Shown piece by piece: positions 8,766 through 18,062 of a stretch of DNA of 32,981 nucleotides; position 1 is the stretch's first letter; each line of letters opens with the position of its first letter. Source of the DNA: Desulfobacteraceae bacterium (GTDB lineage: Bacteria > Desulfobacterota > Desulfobacteria > Desulfobacterales > Desulfobacteraceae); contig JAAEKY010000791.1 of assembly GCA_024227235.1 (NCBI GenBank), forward strand, positions 1-32,981, given 5' to 3'. The translations under genes and the position numbers were made by a program. The notes beneath the pieces are model-generated. The model did not search any database. It saw only the letters and a program-made list of their open reading frames with translations, and was not told the DNA's origin.

Positions 8766-11537
8766 TTAAAAATTTTCAAAGTCTTCGTCGTCATCAAACG
8801 GAATGACCTGATCAGGTTTTACCTCTTTTGTATCATGCGCAAGCATTTTTTTCTTTCCGGTGCTGGCAGGGTGTGACTGGTGGGCAACGGGTTTCATGGT
8901 CCGAGTTCCGGTAGTGGTACTATCCTGATCTTTTTTACCGGTAACAAGCTGTACAAGGTCACCCACATAATCTTTGAGCTGCTCTGCCTGGGCATTCATC
9001 TCTTCAGAGGCGGATGCTGATTCTTCAGCATTGGCTGCATTCTGCTGGACCACTTTATCCATCTCTGTAATGGCAAGATTTACCTGTTCAATACCACTGG
9101 ACTGTTCTTTGGAGGCTTCAGAAATTTCTGCTACCAGATCGCCAACTTTTGCTGCACTTTCCGCCACCTGGCCGAATGCATCATTGGTTGTTGTGACAAG
9201 CTCAGATCCATCCCCTACTTTTTTAACGGTTCCTTCAATCATCTCTGCTGTGTCTTTAGCAGCATCAGCAGCTCTCATGGCAAGATTTCTTACCTCATCG
9301 GCAACAACTGCAAACCCCGCACCTGCTTCACCTGCTCTAGCTGCTTCTACGGCTGCATTAAGCGCAAGAAGATTTGTCTGGAATGCGATCTCGTCGATGG
9401 TTTTGATAATTTTGCTGGTTTCTTCACTTGCTTTGGAAATGTCTTCCATAGAAACGATGAGCTTATCCATCGATTCATCAGCTGTTTTTACCACCTTGTT
9501 GGCCTCTTTCATCAGGGTATCTGCATGACTCGCATTTTCAGCATTTTTCTTGGTCATGGATGACATCTCTTCCATGGAGGAGGAGGTTTCTTCAATAGAC
9601 GCTGCCTGTTGGCTAGCCCCCTCTGCCATGGACTGGCTGGATGAAGATACCTGACCTGATGCGGATGCCACCTGGTTAGCTCCTTCGCTCATTCCAAGGG
9701 TAATTTCGTTAATGGGTTTACTGATGGACCGTGCGATCAGTATGGCCACTCCAAAAATGGCTGCAATACTGATACCCGCTACAATGATCATCAACCATTT
9801 AATTGTGTTAACCGCAGCAAAAGCCTCTGATTCATCAATCTCAGCAATCAGTGCCCAGGTGGTGTCACCAATCTTTAATGGGGTGAATGCAGAAAGCACT
9901 GGATTGCCATTATAGTCTGTAATAATTTTTGCATCTTCTTTGCCGGAAAGCGCAAGGGTTGCAGCTTCTGTATCCACATTTCCGGTTGAAGGATTTGCAA
10001 AGGATGCTTTGACTGAATGTCCTGTTGGATCAAGAAAGCTGTCTGATCTCATGAGTTTATCAGAGCCTACAAGATAGGTTTCTCCAGTTTCTCCCATGCC
10101 TTCTCGCTGCTGCATGATGGTGTTTATGGCTTCAAGGGAAAGCTGCAGGGCCACTACCATCTCAATTTTGCCATCATTGGTAACCGGTTGGGCGATAAAC
10201 CCGCATGGGTCACCATTGCTTGCCTCATAGGGTTCAAAATCTGCCACACCATATTCTTTGGTGTCTTTCACCTTTCTGAAAAGTTTGCCAAGACCTGAAG
10301 CAGCATATTTGCCGTTTTCAAAATTGGTTTGATAATCGGCCTCTTGGGCAACCGTATAAAATGCATAACCATCAGGATTGATCAGGAAAAGATCATAATA
10401 TCCGTACATCTCTGTATATTTTTTGAAAAAGTATTCACCTGCTTCATCTTTGGGACAGAATGCCTCTGCCACATCCATTTCTGTCAAAATTGCCCAATTT
10501 AAATCCAATATTTTTAAAGGACTATAGCAGGAAAGTACAGGGTTGCCGTTATAATCAGGAACAACACCTTTTCCGTGACCGCCGGAAAGAGCAGCTTGTA
10601 TTGCAACGGTGTCTGCTTTCCCCTTATCAGGGTGTGCAAAACTGGCCTTTACTGTATGATTTTCTGGATCAAGAAAAGAGTCTGATCTCATTAATTTATC
10701 CTGTCCAACAAGATAGGATTCACCTGTTTCACCCAGGCCGTACCGTGTTAACATGACTTTATTTATCTGATCAAGGGGCAGTTGAAATGCAATCATACCG
10801 ATCATTTCTCCTGATTCGTTATGAATTGGATAGCCGGCAAACATGGCAGGCTCATCATTGCTCGGCGCATAGGGCGCCATGTCAACTATACTTGGTTTGC
10901 CTGAATTTACGATTTTTTTCCACAGGTCACCAAGCCCTGAATCTTTATATTTACCATGGCCGATATTTTCTCCAAGATCACTCTCTTTTGCCGCAGAATA
11001 CATGACATGACCGTGTTTTGTACAAACCATGAATACATCATAGATCCCGCTGTCATTATAAAACTCAGTTAATGATGCGCCCAGTGTATTCCATATTTCA
11101 TTGTATTCAGAAGTTGTTACATCATAGTTTCCGGTTGGAGAGGTCTTCATGTCATTATGGTAAACAACAAGTCTCTTATACAGCATGCTGACATCTTTGC
11201 TTTTTGCAAACGTACCCATTTTCATAAACAGATCGCTAAAATAGGTTTCTATGGCTGTCTTCTTTGACTGCTGGACAGCTTCGAGTTTACTAAAGGCTTC
11301 TTTCCTCAAAGTACCCACGGTTTCCATTAAGACACCCATGTCCCCTTTTCTTTCATCAAAAAACTGGGTGATCTGTGCTTTTTTTACTGCCCGCATGCCT
11401 TTGAGCTGGCCATAGGATGCATCAGAAAGGGCGTTGCTTGATTTGGTGTAAGAAATCAGCCCGATAACAACAAAGGGAATCAGGCCCACCAAAAGAAAGA
11501 AAAGAATTAATCTTGCACCAAGACTTAATTGTTTCAT
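8766..11537 (-). CDS. Methyl-accepting chemotaxis protein with duplicated Cache sensor
   Basis: A 923-residue transmembrane chemoreceptor. TM1 is at about 10-30 and TM2 at about 580-603. The extracytoplasmic part has two related units offset by about 213 residues: YDVFMV (166) matches YDLFLI (381), [10 protein letters not shown] (269) matches [10 protein letters not shown] (482), and DYNGNPVLS recurs at 328 and 541. After TM2 come a short linker and the coiled-coil signalling domain with the conserved tip [20 protein letters not shown] at about 714-733. A flexible tail ends DFENF, matching the aromatic-x-x-aromatic form of CheR/CheB-tethering pentapeptides. It lies between cheW and cheA; GGGAG precedes the ATG. 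The ligand is unknown; Cache domains often bind small organic compounds. Confidence 0.95.
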   Translation of the reverse strand: MKQLSLGARLILFFLLVGLIPFVVIGLISYTKSSNALSDASYGQLKGMRAVKKAQITQFFDERKGDMGVLMETVGTLRKEAFSKLEAVQQSKKTAIETYFSDLFMKMGTFAKSKDVSMLYKRLVVYHNDMKTSPTGNYDVTTSEYNEIWNTLGASLTEFYNDSGIYDVFMVCTKHGHVMYSAAKESDLGENIGHGKYKDSGLGDLWKKIVNSGKPSIVDMAPYAPSNDEPAMFAGYPIHNESGEMIGMIAFQLPLDQINKVMLTRYGLGETGESYLVGQDKLMRSDSFLDPENHTVKASFAHPDKGKADTVAIQAALSGGHGKGVVPDYNGNPVLSCYSPLKILDLNWAILTEMDVAEAFCPKDEAGEYFFKKYTEMYGYYDLFLINPDGYAFYTVAQEADYQTNFENGKYAASGLGKLFRKVKDTKEYGVADFEPYEASNGDPCGFIAQPVTNDGKIEMVVALQLSLEAINTIMQQREGMGETGETYLVGSDKLMRSDSFLDPTGHSVKASFANPSTGNVDTEAATLALSGKEDAKIITDYNGNPVLSAFTPLKIGDTTWALIAEIDESEAFAAVNTIKWLMIIVAGISIAAIFGVAILIARSISKPINEITLGMSEGANQVASASGQVSSSSQSMAEGASQQAASIEETSSSMEEMSSMTKKNAENASHADTLMKEANKVVKTADESMDKLIVSMEDISKASEETSKIIKTIDEIAFQTNLLALNAAVEAARAGEAGAGFAVVADEVRNLAMRAADAAKDTAEMIEGTVKKVGDGSELVTTTNDAFGQVAESAAKVGDLVAEISEASKEQSSGIEQVNLAITEMDKVVQQNAANAEESASASEEMNAQAEQLKDYVGDLVQLVTGKKDQDSTTTGTRTMKPVAHQSHPASTGKKKMLAHDTKEVKPDQVIPFDDDEDFENF

Positions 11538-11570
11538 AATAAACGTCTCCCTGTTAAAAATTTATTTATT

Positions 11571-12083
11571 TTAGGCTGTTTTATCAAGCGCTTCTATTTC
11601 TTTAGCACTGAGTACTCTGTCAATATCAAGAAGAATTTTGACCCCGCCTTCCATTTTCGCCATGCCAAGGATGTAATCCGTATCAAGCTTTGATCCAAAT
11701 GTTGGCGCCTCTTCTATCTCATCTTTTGAGATATTTAATACTTCTGAAACCGCATCAACAACTATACCTATAAGCACAGTAGAATCCAGCGAGTCAATTT
11801 CCACTACAATGATACAGGTTCTGTCGGTATAGGGAATTTCCCCCATACTAAATTTAAGTCTGAGGTCCATAACAGGAATGACCTTTCCGCGAAGATTAAT
11901 AACGCCTTTTACGAATTCAGGGGTTCGGGGGACAGATGTGATGGGCATCATCCCGATAATCTCCTTTACCTTCAGGATACCGATGCCATATTCCTCCTCC
12001 TCAAGAGAAAATGTCAGGTATTTACCAGTTTTAATGGTCATATTTTTAATTGCCTGGCCCATGACCTCTTTTTCTTTTGTCAT
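11571..12083 (-). CDS. cheW: Chemotaxis coupling protein CheW
   Basis: CheW bridges chemoreceptors and CheA. The single CheW beta-barrel domain spans about 20-160, with YLTFSLEEEEYGIGILKVKEIIG, the conserved VPRTPEFVKGVINLRGKVIPVMDLR core, and a closing ILLDIDRVLS. Length 170 is typical. A GGGAG ribosome site sits about 9 nt before the ATG and overlaps the end of the preceding receiver-like gene, so the two are probably co-translated. It is followed at 33 bp by the MCP gene. Confidence 0.96.
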   Translation of the reverse strand: MTKEKEVMGQAIKNMTIKTGKYLTFSLEEEEYGIGILKVKEIIGMMPITSVPRTPEFVKGVINLRGKVIPVMDLRLKFSMGEIPYTDRTCIIVVEIDSLDSTVLIGIVVDAVSEVLNISKDEIEEAPTFGSKLDTDYILGMAKMEGGVKILLDIDRVLSAKEIEALDKTA

Positions 12084-12085
12084 TT

Positions 12086-12496
12086 TTAATGTCTCCCGTA
12101 TTTGGATAATTTTGTTTTTATTATTTCTTGATGGGTCATTTTGACCAATACGTCACATAGATCGTTATAGGTGTCGTTTATAATAGTGAAATATCTTGGG
12201 AAGAATTGGAGGGCAATAGAAACTGTAACTTTTGAATCATCAGGAATGATCAAAACTATACGTTTACTTTCAAGTAAATCAATCAGGCTGATTAACTGGT
12301 TTAATCGACTTTTAGAATCTGCAAATAAAATAAAAACTTCTTTATCGTAATTTGAAGCCTGCTTTAATCTTGCTTTGAATGCGTTAAAAGTTTGAAGAGT
12401 TTGTATTTCAAGCTCTTTAAAGTGCTGATATAAAATTTTTTTAAAAGTTTTACCGTTCTGGGAAGAATCTTGGTCTATAAAAAGTACGAGGTCCAT
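12086..12496 (-). CDS. Small receiver-like protein of unknown function at head of che operon
   Basis: I do not recognise a named family. The 136 residues alternate beta strands and helices (LVLFIDQDSS, VFILFADSKSR, RIVLIIPDDSK, YFTIIND) in the order expected of a response-regulator receiver fold, and YFTIINDTYNDLCDVL occupies the place where receivers have the Lys-Pro loop. A phosphoacceptor Asp followed by MPxxxG is not present, so if it is a receiver it is a pseudo-receiver. It is the first gene of the minus-strand che operon and ends 2 bp before cheW. A role in chemotaxis is inferred from position only. Confidence 0.6.
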   Translation of the reverse strand: MDLVLFIDQDSSQNGKTFKKILYQHFKELEIQTLQTFNAFKARLKQASNYDKEVFILFADSKSRLNQLISLIDLLESKRIVLIIPDDSKVTVSIALQFFPRYFTIINDTYNDLCDVLVKMTHQEIIKTKLSKYGRH

Positions 12497-12547
12497 AAAT
12501 CACCCTAACTGATTATGTTAGTTTTATTGATATTTAAATTTAGATAT

Positions 12548-12563
12548 TACAAGTTGTATGCCA
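12548..12563 (-). promoter_or_regulatory. Possible sigma-54 promoter of the che operon
   Basis: On the minus strand TGGCAT-ACAAC-TTGTA has the GG and N10 spacing of a -24/-12 element, but the -12 GC is GT. The predicted start would lie about 40 bp before the first gene of the che operon. A tandem repeat that could bind an activator lies about 170 bp upstream. The mismatch makes this only a candidate. Confidence 0.35.
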
Positions 12564-12716
12564 ACTATGAAAAAAATAAGTACATATATTTCAGATAGTT
12601 ATAAAAATCCAGATTTTTATAATTTTTAGAAAACTTTCAGGATTGGGAACAAATTTGTATTGAATAGTTGTCTATCTTATTGAATTTATGAAGTAATTGT
12701 TTGATTTCGAAAATTT

Positions 12717-12750
12717 GTCGCAAAAAAGGGAAAGTCGCAAAAATGGGAAA
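12717..12750. repeat. Tandem 17-bp direct repeat, possible activator site
   Basis: Two adjacent copies of GTCGCAAAAAxGGGAAA (12717-12733 and 12734-12750) differ at one base. They lie between the 3' end of the sigma-54 response regulator and the che operon, upstream of the candidate che promoter at a distance usual for enhancer sites. Operator function is inferred. Confidence 0.6.
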
Positions 12751-12754
12751 CGAT

Positions 12755-14158
12755 TTAAATATTTTTTAAATTATTTTGTTGCATAAACCGGTAGAGCTGA
12801 CTTTTTGAAAGGCCGGATACTTTGCAGGCTTCTTTTATATTACCCTTGGTGATGGATAGCAAATCACTTAAGTACTCATATTTAGTTTTTTCCATATGGT
12901 CTTTATATTTTAGTTTATGACCTGTTTCTTTTTCTTTTGAAAAAAGGAGTCTTGCCGATGGTTCATTAATATTTGAGGTGTTAAATTTATTTTTAATATT
13001 AAATGCTCTAATATGTCCAGGCAGATGATGTGGAAAAAGAGTGCTGCCATCACCTGCATCACTGCAAACCAGGTGTATTGTATTGATAAGTTCTCTGACG
13101 TTACCCGGCCATTCATACATTTGTAATTCTTCTAAAAACTCCGGGGACATTGTATATGAATTTTCTTTGGCAAGGCTTTTTGGGCCAGATAGGTGATGTA
13201 AAGCAAGAAGCTCTATATCACTTTCGCGATCCTTTAAAGGCGGCAAATGAATATTCATTGAAAACATTCTGAAAAAAAGATCTTCTCTGAATTGATCTCT
13301 TTTTACCATATCTGTTAGATCACGATGGGTTGCACAGATCAACCTGAAGTCACTTTTAACTTCTTTTTTGCTGCCTACAGGTCTGAATTGTTTTTCCTGA
13401 AGTACTCTGAGAAATTTTTTCTGAATGCTTAAGGGAAGTTCACCCACCTCGTCAAGAAACAGGGTCCCCCTGTCTGCAATTTTCAGTAATCCTGTTTTAT
13501 CAGAATCTGCACCTGTGAATGCTCCTTTTGTGTGACCAAAGAGTGTGCTTTCAATTAAATGCTCGGGCAATGAGGTACAATCAACAACGACAAACTCTGC
13601 CTGGGACTGCTTGCTGTTGTTATGAATGGCTCTTGAAAAAAGTTCTTTACCCGTTCCGGTTTCGCCTGTGATCAAGATGGGGAGATCATTATTTGCAGCT
13701 CTTGAAACTTTATCAAGACAAATTATCACCGATCGGCTTTCACCAATAATGTTATCTCTTTCAATTTTCATTTCCTGAATTTTAGACTGTTTTTGTTTGC
13801 GATATTCCAACGCCCGTAATAAAGAAAATTTGAATTCTTTTTGTGAACCGCTTTTCTGGATATAATCCCACGCTTTTAATTTCATAGCGAGTTCAGCACC
13901 TTCAGGGTTACTTTCTCCGGTCATAATAATTATTTCTGGGGCAAAAGGATGTTCGCGAATGATCTCGATTGATTCCAGACCATTTCCATCAGGAAGGTTT
14001 ACATCAAGAAAAACAATGTCAAACTGTCCTTTAAATAATTCATCCAAGCCTTTTTTTAAAGACAGAGAATAGCTTACCTCATAGTCCATTCGCGTAAATA
14101 TCTTGACGAGCATTTTGCAGATAAAGGAATCATCATCAATGATTAGAAGTTTCGACAT
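12755..14158 (-). CDS. Sigma-54-dependent response regulator (NtrC family)
   Basis: A 467-residue transcription activator in three parts. The receiver (1-120) has the acidic pocket DDD8-10 and phosphoacceptor Asp52 (FLDVNLPDGNG). The AAA+ domain (about 140-370) has Walker A GETGTGKE, the sigma-54-contacting loop GAFTGA, and Walker B GTLFLDE. The C-terminal Fis-type helix-turn-helix includes NIKEACKVSGLSKSQLYRFM. No cognate kinase is adjacent; the HisKA protein in the che operon is one candidate partner. The gene is on the same strand as, and 258 bp upstream of, the che operon, and a tandem 17-bp repeat just after its stop could be its binding site. Confidence 0.93.
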   Translation of the reverse strand: MSKLLIIDDDSFICKMLVKIFTRMDYEVSYSLSLKKGLDELFKGQFDIVFLDVNLPDGNGLESIEIIREHPFAPEIIIMTGESNPEGAELAMKLKAWDYIQKSGSQKEFKFSLLRALEYRKQKQSKIQEMKIERDNIIGESRSVIICLDKVSRAANNDLPILITGETGTGKELFSRAIHNNSKQSQAEFVVVDCTSLPEHLIESTLFGHTKGAFTGADSDKTGLLKIADRGTLFLDEVGELPLSIQKKFLRVLQEKQFRPVGSKKEVKSDFRLICATHRDLTDMVKRDQFREDLFFRMFSMNIHLPPLKDRESDIELLALHHLSGPKSLAKENSYTMSPEFLEELQMYEWPGNVRELINTIHLVCSDAGDGSTLFPHHLPGHIRAFNIKNKFNTSNINEPSARLLFSKEKETGHKLKYKDHMEKTKYEYLSDLLSITKGNIKEACKVSGLSKSQLYRFMQQNNLKNI

Positions 14159-14248
14159 TTTTTTATTCTCATTATTATGATTATTAGTTTCCGTTTACCA
14201 TTGATTATTATCGTATTATTGTTAGCATTCATAGCATTGGTTGTAAAG

Positions 14249-14264
14249 TAGGTATAATTACCTA
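14249..14264. promoter_or_regulatory. Inverted repeat upstream of the response regulator
   Basis: TAGGTA-TAAT-TACCTA forms a 6-bp inverted repeat about 90 bp before the regulator start. It may be an operator. The rest of the 331-bp space between the regulator and rubredoxin is AT-rich, with no other gene or clear promoter seen apart from the rubredoxin terminator. Confidence 0.3.
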
Positions 14265-14446
14265 TGTTCGTAAATTTTGATAGAATTACACCAGATTAGG
14301 TGCTCAAAATTATTTTTATTCCAAAATCATCATTCCGGCAAATGCAATGCATGTAAGAAATTCGCAATTTTTACAATTGGTTTTTGGCAGTATTTTTAGA
14401 ATATAGGTCTACAACAGAAAGGGATATTATTTAAATTCTTAGAAAC

Positions 14447-14477
14447 AGTCAGGCTGAATGAACCCATCAGCCTGACT
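14447..14477 (-). terminator. Hairpin terminator after rubredoxin
   Basis: A perfect 11-bp stem (AGTCAGGCTGA with its complement) and 9-nt loop start 12 bp past the rubredoxin stop. The following minus-strand sequence is only mildly T-rich, so termination efficiency is uncertain. Confidence 0.65.
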
Positions 14478-14489
14478 ATAAATAATTAA

Positions 14490-14648
14490 TTATTCTTTTT
14501 CAAAATCAGATTTTTCCGCACCACAGATTGGGCAGCACCAGTCTTCTGGAAGGTCATCAAAACTAGTTCCAGGGTCTATACCATTGTCTGGGTCGCCATC
14601 TGCCGGATCATACACATAACCGCAAGGTCCGCATACATATCTGTCCAT
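14490..14648 (-). CDS. Rubredoxin
   Basis: A 52-residue one-iron electron carrier. Both iron-binding loops are complete: [16 protein letters not shown] near the N-terminus (Cys6, Cys9) and [12 protein letters not shown] near the C-terminus (Cys39, Cys42; Cys38 is extra). AGGAG lies 7 nt before the ATG and a strong hairpin follows the gene. In sulfate reducers rubredoxins feed electrons to oxygen- and peroxide-detoxifying proteins such as rubredoxin:oxygen oxidoreductase. Its position downstream of cydAB on the same strand, separated by 224 bp, fits an oxygen-defence role but does not prove a shared transcript. Confidence 0.95.
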   Translation of the reverse strand: MDRYVCGPCGYVYDPADGDPDNGIDPGTSFDDLPEDWCCPICGAEKSDFEKE

Positions 14649-14872
14649 TTAAAATCTCCTTTGCTATTTGTTAAAATTAATTATTAATCCGCTATTTTAT
14701 ATCATAGTCTATCGACTTGGAAGTATAAAATTGGCGGGTTACAATAAATCAGTTTTTTTTAAGATAAATATACTTCCTTTATATGAAACAATGATTAAAA
14801 ATACATATAAAATCAAAAGTAAAGCGCTCATTATTTTAATTCCTTTCCTCTTTATTTTCGCCGGATACCCAA

Positions 14873-16021
14873 TTAATAAGATTCCTCATTTGTGACTTCA
14901 TCCACGGTTAGTTTTTTTGAGTCCATCAGTTTCCAGACATAGGCAACATATGCAAGGACAAAAGGGATACCAATTGCTACATATGTCATAATAGTCAGGG
15001 TATACTTACTCGAAGACGCATTAAATATGGTTAGGCTTGATTGAAGGTCAAGCTTTGATGGGTAAAATGGTGTGTGATTGAAAGCGGGTAAGCACAAAAC
15101 AACCAGCCCTACCAGAACACATCCCAGTCCGCTGAACCATATTCCTTTAAAGCTGCCTTTGAAGGAAGAAACAAGGACACCATATAATACAAGAACTATA
15201 CCCGTAACCAGCATTACAAGAAAATATGGCATGGATAAAAGGTTTGATAAATATTTTCCAGAGGCCATTGAAACCATTCCAGTATCATCTATGTGAATCC
15301 CTTTCATAAAAAGTATTGAGACAAAAACATAAAGTAAAAAGGGCAGGGCAATTAAAAAGCTTGCCCATACATTTTTTCGTAATTTTAATTCAAGGTCCGG
15401 GGTTGAAGAAAAATCGATGCTGTTCAAAAGATATAACGCACCTAAATATCTGGCGTTAAACACAAGAAAAATACCAAGGCTCAGGTTAAATAAAGAAAAT
15501 GCTGCTTCAAGTCCTCTTAAATTGAACCCCAGCAAAGTATAATCCCATGTGACCCTGTTATAGAGGTCTAATGTAAAGTTTGAGCCGGTATAAAATGTTC
15601 CTACAGCAGCCCCAATCAGGAGAACACCCACAGAGCCATTAATAAACAAGAACAATTCATAAACACCCGATCCAAGCAGATTGTTTTGTTTTTTGCGATA
15701 TTCATAGCTGACAGCCTGAATGATAAATGAAAATAAAATAAGCATCCATACCCAGTAAGCCCCACCAAAACTGGTTGCATAAAATTTGGGAAAAGCGGCA
15801 AATAATGCGCCTCCAAACAGGACAAGTGTTGTAAATGGCATTTCCCATTTTCTCCCAAGGGATGTTACTACAAGGGATTTTTCAAGATCAGTTTTAGCAA
15901 CTTGCCATAAAAGGGTTTGCCCCCCCTGGACAAACGTCAGAAATAAAAAAAGTGCACCAACAACAGAGCAGATGACCCACCAAAGGTGCTGCAACGTTAT
16001 ATAGTCAAGGTTTGAAATCAT
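14873..16021 (-). CDS. cydB: Cytochrome bd ubiquinol oxidase subunit II
   Basis: CydB is the second membrane subunit of the bd-type quinol oxidase, which reduces O2 to water. The protein is wholly membrane-spanning; LQHLWWVICSVVGALFLFLTFVQGGQTLLW at the N-terminus and the Trp-rich segments are typical of the family. I start at the ATG at 16021 (MISNLDYITLQHLWW, 382 aa), which follows the cydA stop within 2 nt and has AGGAGG in the end of cydA; the longer frame starting at 16045 would overlap cydA. In a presumed anaerobe this complex is expected to scavenge oxygen. Confidence 0.95.
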   Translation of the reverse strand: MISNLDYITLQHLWWVICSVVGALFLFLTFVQGGQTLLWQVAKTDLEKSLVVTSLGRKWEMPFTTLVLFGGALFAAFPKFYATSFGGAYWVWMLILFSFIIQAVSYEYRKKQNNLLGSGVYELFLFINGSVGVLLIGAAVGTFYTGSNFTLDLYNRVTWDYTLLGFNLRGLEAAFSLFNLSLGIFLVFNARYLGALYLLNSIDFSSTPDLELKLRKNVWASFLIALPFLLYVFVSILFMKGIHIDDTGMVSMASGKYLSNLLSMPYFLVMLVTGIVLVLYGVLVSSFKGSFKGIWFSGLGCVLVGLVVLCLPAFNHTPFYPSKLDLQSSLTIFNASSSKYTLTIMTYVAIGIPFVLAYVAYVWKLMDSKKLTVDEVTNEESY

Positions 16022-16022
16022 T

Positions 16023-17558
16023 TTATTTGCCCTCCTCTGGTCCAATGGAAATTTGTTTAAGCATGATTTTTATTTCAGCGATAAGCAAGAGTGTAAATAA
16101 ACCTAAAAACATGAAAAAAGTAATTTGAACATTCCTGGCCGCAAGATTCGTCGTTGCTACGTGCACAGGCAGCAAGCCATTAATTGCCCATGGTTGGCGT
16201 CCCACCTCTGCCACAACCCATCCAGACTGTTGTGCAAAAAGCCCGAGAAGGCTGGATATCAATCCAATGGGAAGTAACCATTTTGTTTGAGTTAGACTGC
16301 CTTTTAGACTAAAAAAAAGAAAGGCTATAAACAAAATTGGAAAAAATGTTCCCAAAGCCACCATAATATGAAAAGCATAGTAGGGTATAGCAATCGATGG
16401 GACTGCGTCTTCAGGCTTGTTTAGATATCCATACCCCATGTAGTCTTGATTTGTTTTAAATCGGGTTAAAGATTGCTCGGCTTTTTCTTTATTCTTTTCT
16501 TTTCTTGCCTGTTTGAATTGTGCAAGGTCATTTAAGGCTTGCTTGCCTTTGGTGATTTTGGAAGCAACGCCTTCTATCCCTTCTTCCTTATTTCCATAAA
16601 CAAGATCATCAACACCCGGTACAAATGAATTAAAGGAGCGGTTTGCCAAAAGCGATAGAAGATAGGGAATTTCAACTTTGACAAGAAAAGGGTCTTGGTT
16701 GTCGCCGGGTTGTTTGTCCATATTAAGGATGCCTGCCGCAACAATTGGTGCATTTTTTTCACCTTGATACAGCCCTTCAATAGCCGCAAGTTTCATGGGC
16801 TGTTTCTGGGCAACTTCATAGGCAGATTCATCCCCAGTGAATCCGACGTAAGCTGAAGATAACAGTCCAAAAACAGACGCAACCACAATAGATTTTTTAG
16901 CCATTTCAATATGCCGCTCTTTTATCAGATACCAGCAGGAGATAGTGAGTATGAATAAACAGGCAAATAAAAATCCAGAGCTTGAAGTATGTGTGAATTT
17001 GGAAACAGCCACAGGATTGAAGATTACTTCAAAAAAGTTTTGCATTTCAAATCGTGCTGTTTCAGGGTTAAACACCATTCCTACAGGGTTTTGCATCCAG
17101 CCATTTGCCACAAGGATCCACACAGCAGAAAGATTAGAACCCACTGCTACCATCCAAGTGGAAAAAAGGTGAAAGTTCTTTGACACTCTATTCCAACCAA
17201 AAAACATGACAGCAAAAAAAGTCGCTTCAAGGAAAAAGGCAAAAATGCCTTCGATGGCAAGGGGAGCCCCAAATATATCTCCGACTATCCATGAATAATT
17301 GGACCAGTTTGTTCCAAACTCAAATTCAAGGATAATTCCCGTTGCAACCCCAATGGCAAAATTAATGCCAAACAATGTCATCCAGAATTTTGTAATAGAT
17401 TTCCATTCTTTATTTCCTGTACGCACATAAATTGATTCAAAAAAGGCGCATAAGAATGAAAGCCCGAGGGTTAATGGTACGAATATCCAGTGATACATGG
17501 CTGTCAGAGCAAATTGTGCTCTTGCCCAGTTTACCATACTCAAATCAACATCTAACAT
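16023..17558 (-). CDS. cydA: Cytochrome bd ubiquinol oxidase subunit I
   Basis: The catalytic haem-bearing subunit. His23 (haem b595), His190 in KFTHTSSSGF and the Met in FHIMVALG (both haem b558), and Glu103/Glu111 (proton/haem d region) are in place, and the GRQPW motif is present near the C-terminus. The stretch between KQPMKLAAIEG and YYAFHIM is long and charged, so this is a long Q-loop subfamily member like the E. coli enzyme. Length 511. It lies 40 bp after the DUF4492 gene and is coupled to cydB. Confidence 0.97.
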   Translation of the reverse strand: MLDVDLSMVNWARAQFALTAMYHWIFVPLTLGLSFLCAFFESIYVRTGNKEWKSITKFWMTLFGINFAIGVATGIILEFEFGTNWSNYSWIVGDIFGAPLAIEGIFAFFLEATFFAVMFFGWNRVSKNFHLFSTWMVAVGSNLSAVWILVANGWMQNPVGMVFNPETARFEMQNFFEVIFNPVAVSKFTHTSSSGFLFACLFILTISCWYLIKERHIEMAKKSIVVASVFGLLSSAYVGFTGDESAYEVAQKQPMKLAAIEGLYQGEKNAPIVAAGILNMDKQPGDNQDPFLVKVEIPYLLSLLANRSFNSFVPGVDDLVYGNKEEGIEGVASKITKGKQALNDLAQFKQARKEKNKEKAEQSLTRFKTNQDYMGYGYLNKPEDAVPSIAIPYYAFHIMVALGTFFPILFIAFLFFSLKGSLTQTKWLLPIGLISSLLGLFAQQSGWVVAEVGRQPWAINGLLPVHVATTNLAARNVQITFFMFLGLFTLLLIAEIKIMLKQISIGPEEGK

Positions 17559-17598
17559 TATATTTTGTCCTCCCTTTTAGTATGTATGAATATATGGA

Positions 17599-17865
17599 TC
17601 ATTTTGTTTTGTTTAGTGAAGTGTTACGCGTGATTTGTTCAAGAACATAATTTCCTTTTTCTTCATCAGTTTGGAAATTAGTGTTCAAATAGTTGGGAAA
17701 GAAAAAAAGTTTGAGGATCACGAACATCACAAAAAGTTTTATCAGAATGATTTTCCAAAGTTTTTTTCCCAGAACCATTCCTTTAAACCCTTCTTTATAA
17801 AAGGTATAGACACTATGGGATGCAGCCTTTAGATTTATATTGCGATTTAAAAAATTTAGTTTCAT
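17599..17865 (-). CDS. DUF4492 small membrane protein linked to cytochrome bd
   Basis: An 88-residue protein with one strong transmembrane helix in LWKIILIKLFVMFVILKLFFFP, preceded by FYKEGFKGMVLGKK. This FYxxGF-M-G-LW-IILIKLF-MF-LKLFFFP pattern matches the DUF4492 family, which I recall as encoded directly upstream of cydAB in several anaerobes and microaerophiles. It is probably an accessory subunit or assembly factor of the oxidase, comparable in role to CydX though not clearly homologous; the role is inferred from position. It is the first gene of the operon. Confidence 0.8.
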   Translation of the reverse strand: MKLNFLNRNINLKAASHSVYTFYKEGFKGMVLGKKLWKIILIKLFVMFVILKLFFFPNYLNTNFQTDEEKGNYVLEQITRNTSLNKTK

Positions 17866-17923
17866 CTGCTAATGCCTTTGATATTTCTTTATCTTACTTC
17901 TTTAGGTCTTCTTTAGTCTTTAG

Positions 17924-17939
17924 AGCAAATAACATACCA
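17924..17939 (-). promoter_or_regulatory. Possible sigma-54 promoter of the DUF4492-cydAB operon
   Basis: On the minus strand TGGTAT-GTTAT-TTGCT keeps the GG-N10-GC spacing and a perfect TTGCT, with one change in the -24 core. It lies about 59 bp before the DUF4492 start. No enhancer repeat was found nearby, so it remains a candidate. Confidence 0.35.
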
Positions 17940-18062
17940 AAAAGAGAAATTTAAATGAAAAGCGATGAATTAAAGATACAATAAATGATTCATAGGGTTA
18001 TGGCAAGTCAGATTTGGCTTGCATAGCAAATTTTTAAGATTAAGCGTTTTAAAGGCTCAGTA

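Noticed and set aside
8974..9528. Long plus-strand ORF antisense to the MCP signalling domain
   Set aside because: Ser/Ala-rich shadow of the conserved coiled-coil coding region on the other strand. The MCP frame shows clear homology.
12717..12750. CRISPR-like repeats
   Set aside because: Only two directly abutting copies with no spacers and no cas genes.
14332..14349. Plus-strand sigma-54-like CGGCAA-N5-ATGCA
   Set aside because: The -12 element is poor and no plus-strand gene follows.
14668..14895. 75-codon plus-strand ORF between rubredoxin and cydB
   Set aside because: AT-rich low-complexity sequence overlapping the end of cydB, with no supporting ribosome site or motif.
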